From: Planctomycetota bacterium
GTDB lineage: Bacteria; Planctomycetota; Phycisphaerae; Sedimentisphaerales; Anaerobacaceae
Assembly (NCBI GenBank): GCA_003644295.1
Contig: QNBZ01000106.1
Location: 1-5,576, forward strand
DNA: 5,576 nt
Reading direction: 5' to 3'
Shown: positions 5,556-5,576 of the stretch, in pieces
Layout: every line of letters starts with the position of its first letter
How positions within the stretch are numbered: position 1 is the stretch's first letter
Translations under genes and position numbers: made by a program
Notes under the pieces: generated by a model
Database searches by the model: none
What the model was told of the DNA's origin: nothing
Seen by the model: only the letters and a program-made list of their open reading frames with translations

Positions 5556-5576
5556 CAATAATTGATTGTCTGTCAA

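Larger units (their letters stand above)
5261..5576. other. AT-rich intergenic stretch without a convincing gene
   Basis: After the exbD-like stop the sequence becomes AT-rich, with long T/A runs between 5320 and 5450. I find no strong GC hairpin followed by a T-tract, no tRNA-like cloverleaf and no CRISPR array. It holds the doubtful minus-strand ORF, possible promoter hexamers and the two palindromic repeats listed separately. Confidence 0.6.

Overview
The window carries one strand of genes that looks like ordinary chromosome from a Gram-negative-type bacterium of intermediate GC. My best guess is the Planctomycetes, perhaps Phycisphaerae or Sedimentisphaerales-like. That guess rests on the VWA/ExbB/ExbD gene set, the LysM–YkuD protein and the style of the intergenic repeats. 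No marker gene here settles it, and it is inference.

Positions 2-1819 hold two housekeeping genes with no gap between them. The first is the 3' nine-tenths of rarA (mgsA), a AAA+ ATPase of replication-fork maintenance, cut by the window start. The second is a complete 5-formyltetrahydrofolate cyclo-ligase. Positions 1807-1923 are a repeat-rich spacer with telomere-like heptads, a duplicated 19-bp unit and an inverted set of related units. It starts inside the last codons of the cyclo-ligase gene.

Positions 1949-5260 form a probable envelope operon of four genes. The first is a membrane-anchored LysM plus YkuD L,D-transpeptidase. The second is a VWA-domain protein with one N-terminal membrane helix. 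The third and fourth are ExbB/TolQ-like and ExbD/TolR-like proteins. The most interesting point is that the helix of the VWA protein carries a TonB-like Ser-x3-His pattern and is followed by a Pro/Lys-containing linker. The unit therefore resembles a TonB–ExbB–ExbD machine in which a metal-binding VWA domain replaces the usual TonB C-terminal domain. The ExbB-like protein also has Val where E. coli ExbB has its key membrane Glu176.

Positions 5261-5576 have no convincing gene. They contain an AT-rich stretch with a doubtful minus-strand small ORF and a pair of oppositely oriented 27-bp palindromic (REP-like) elements with compensatory base changes.
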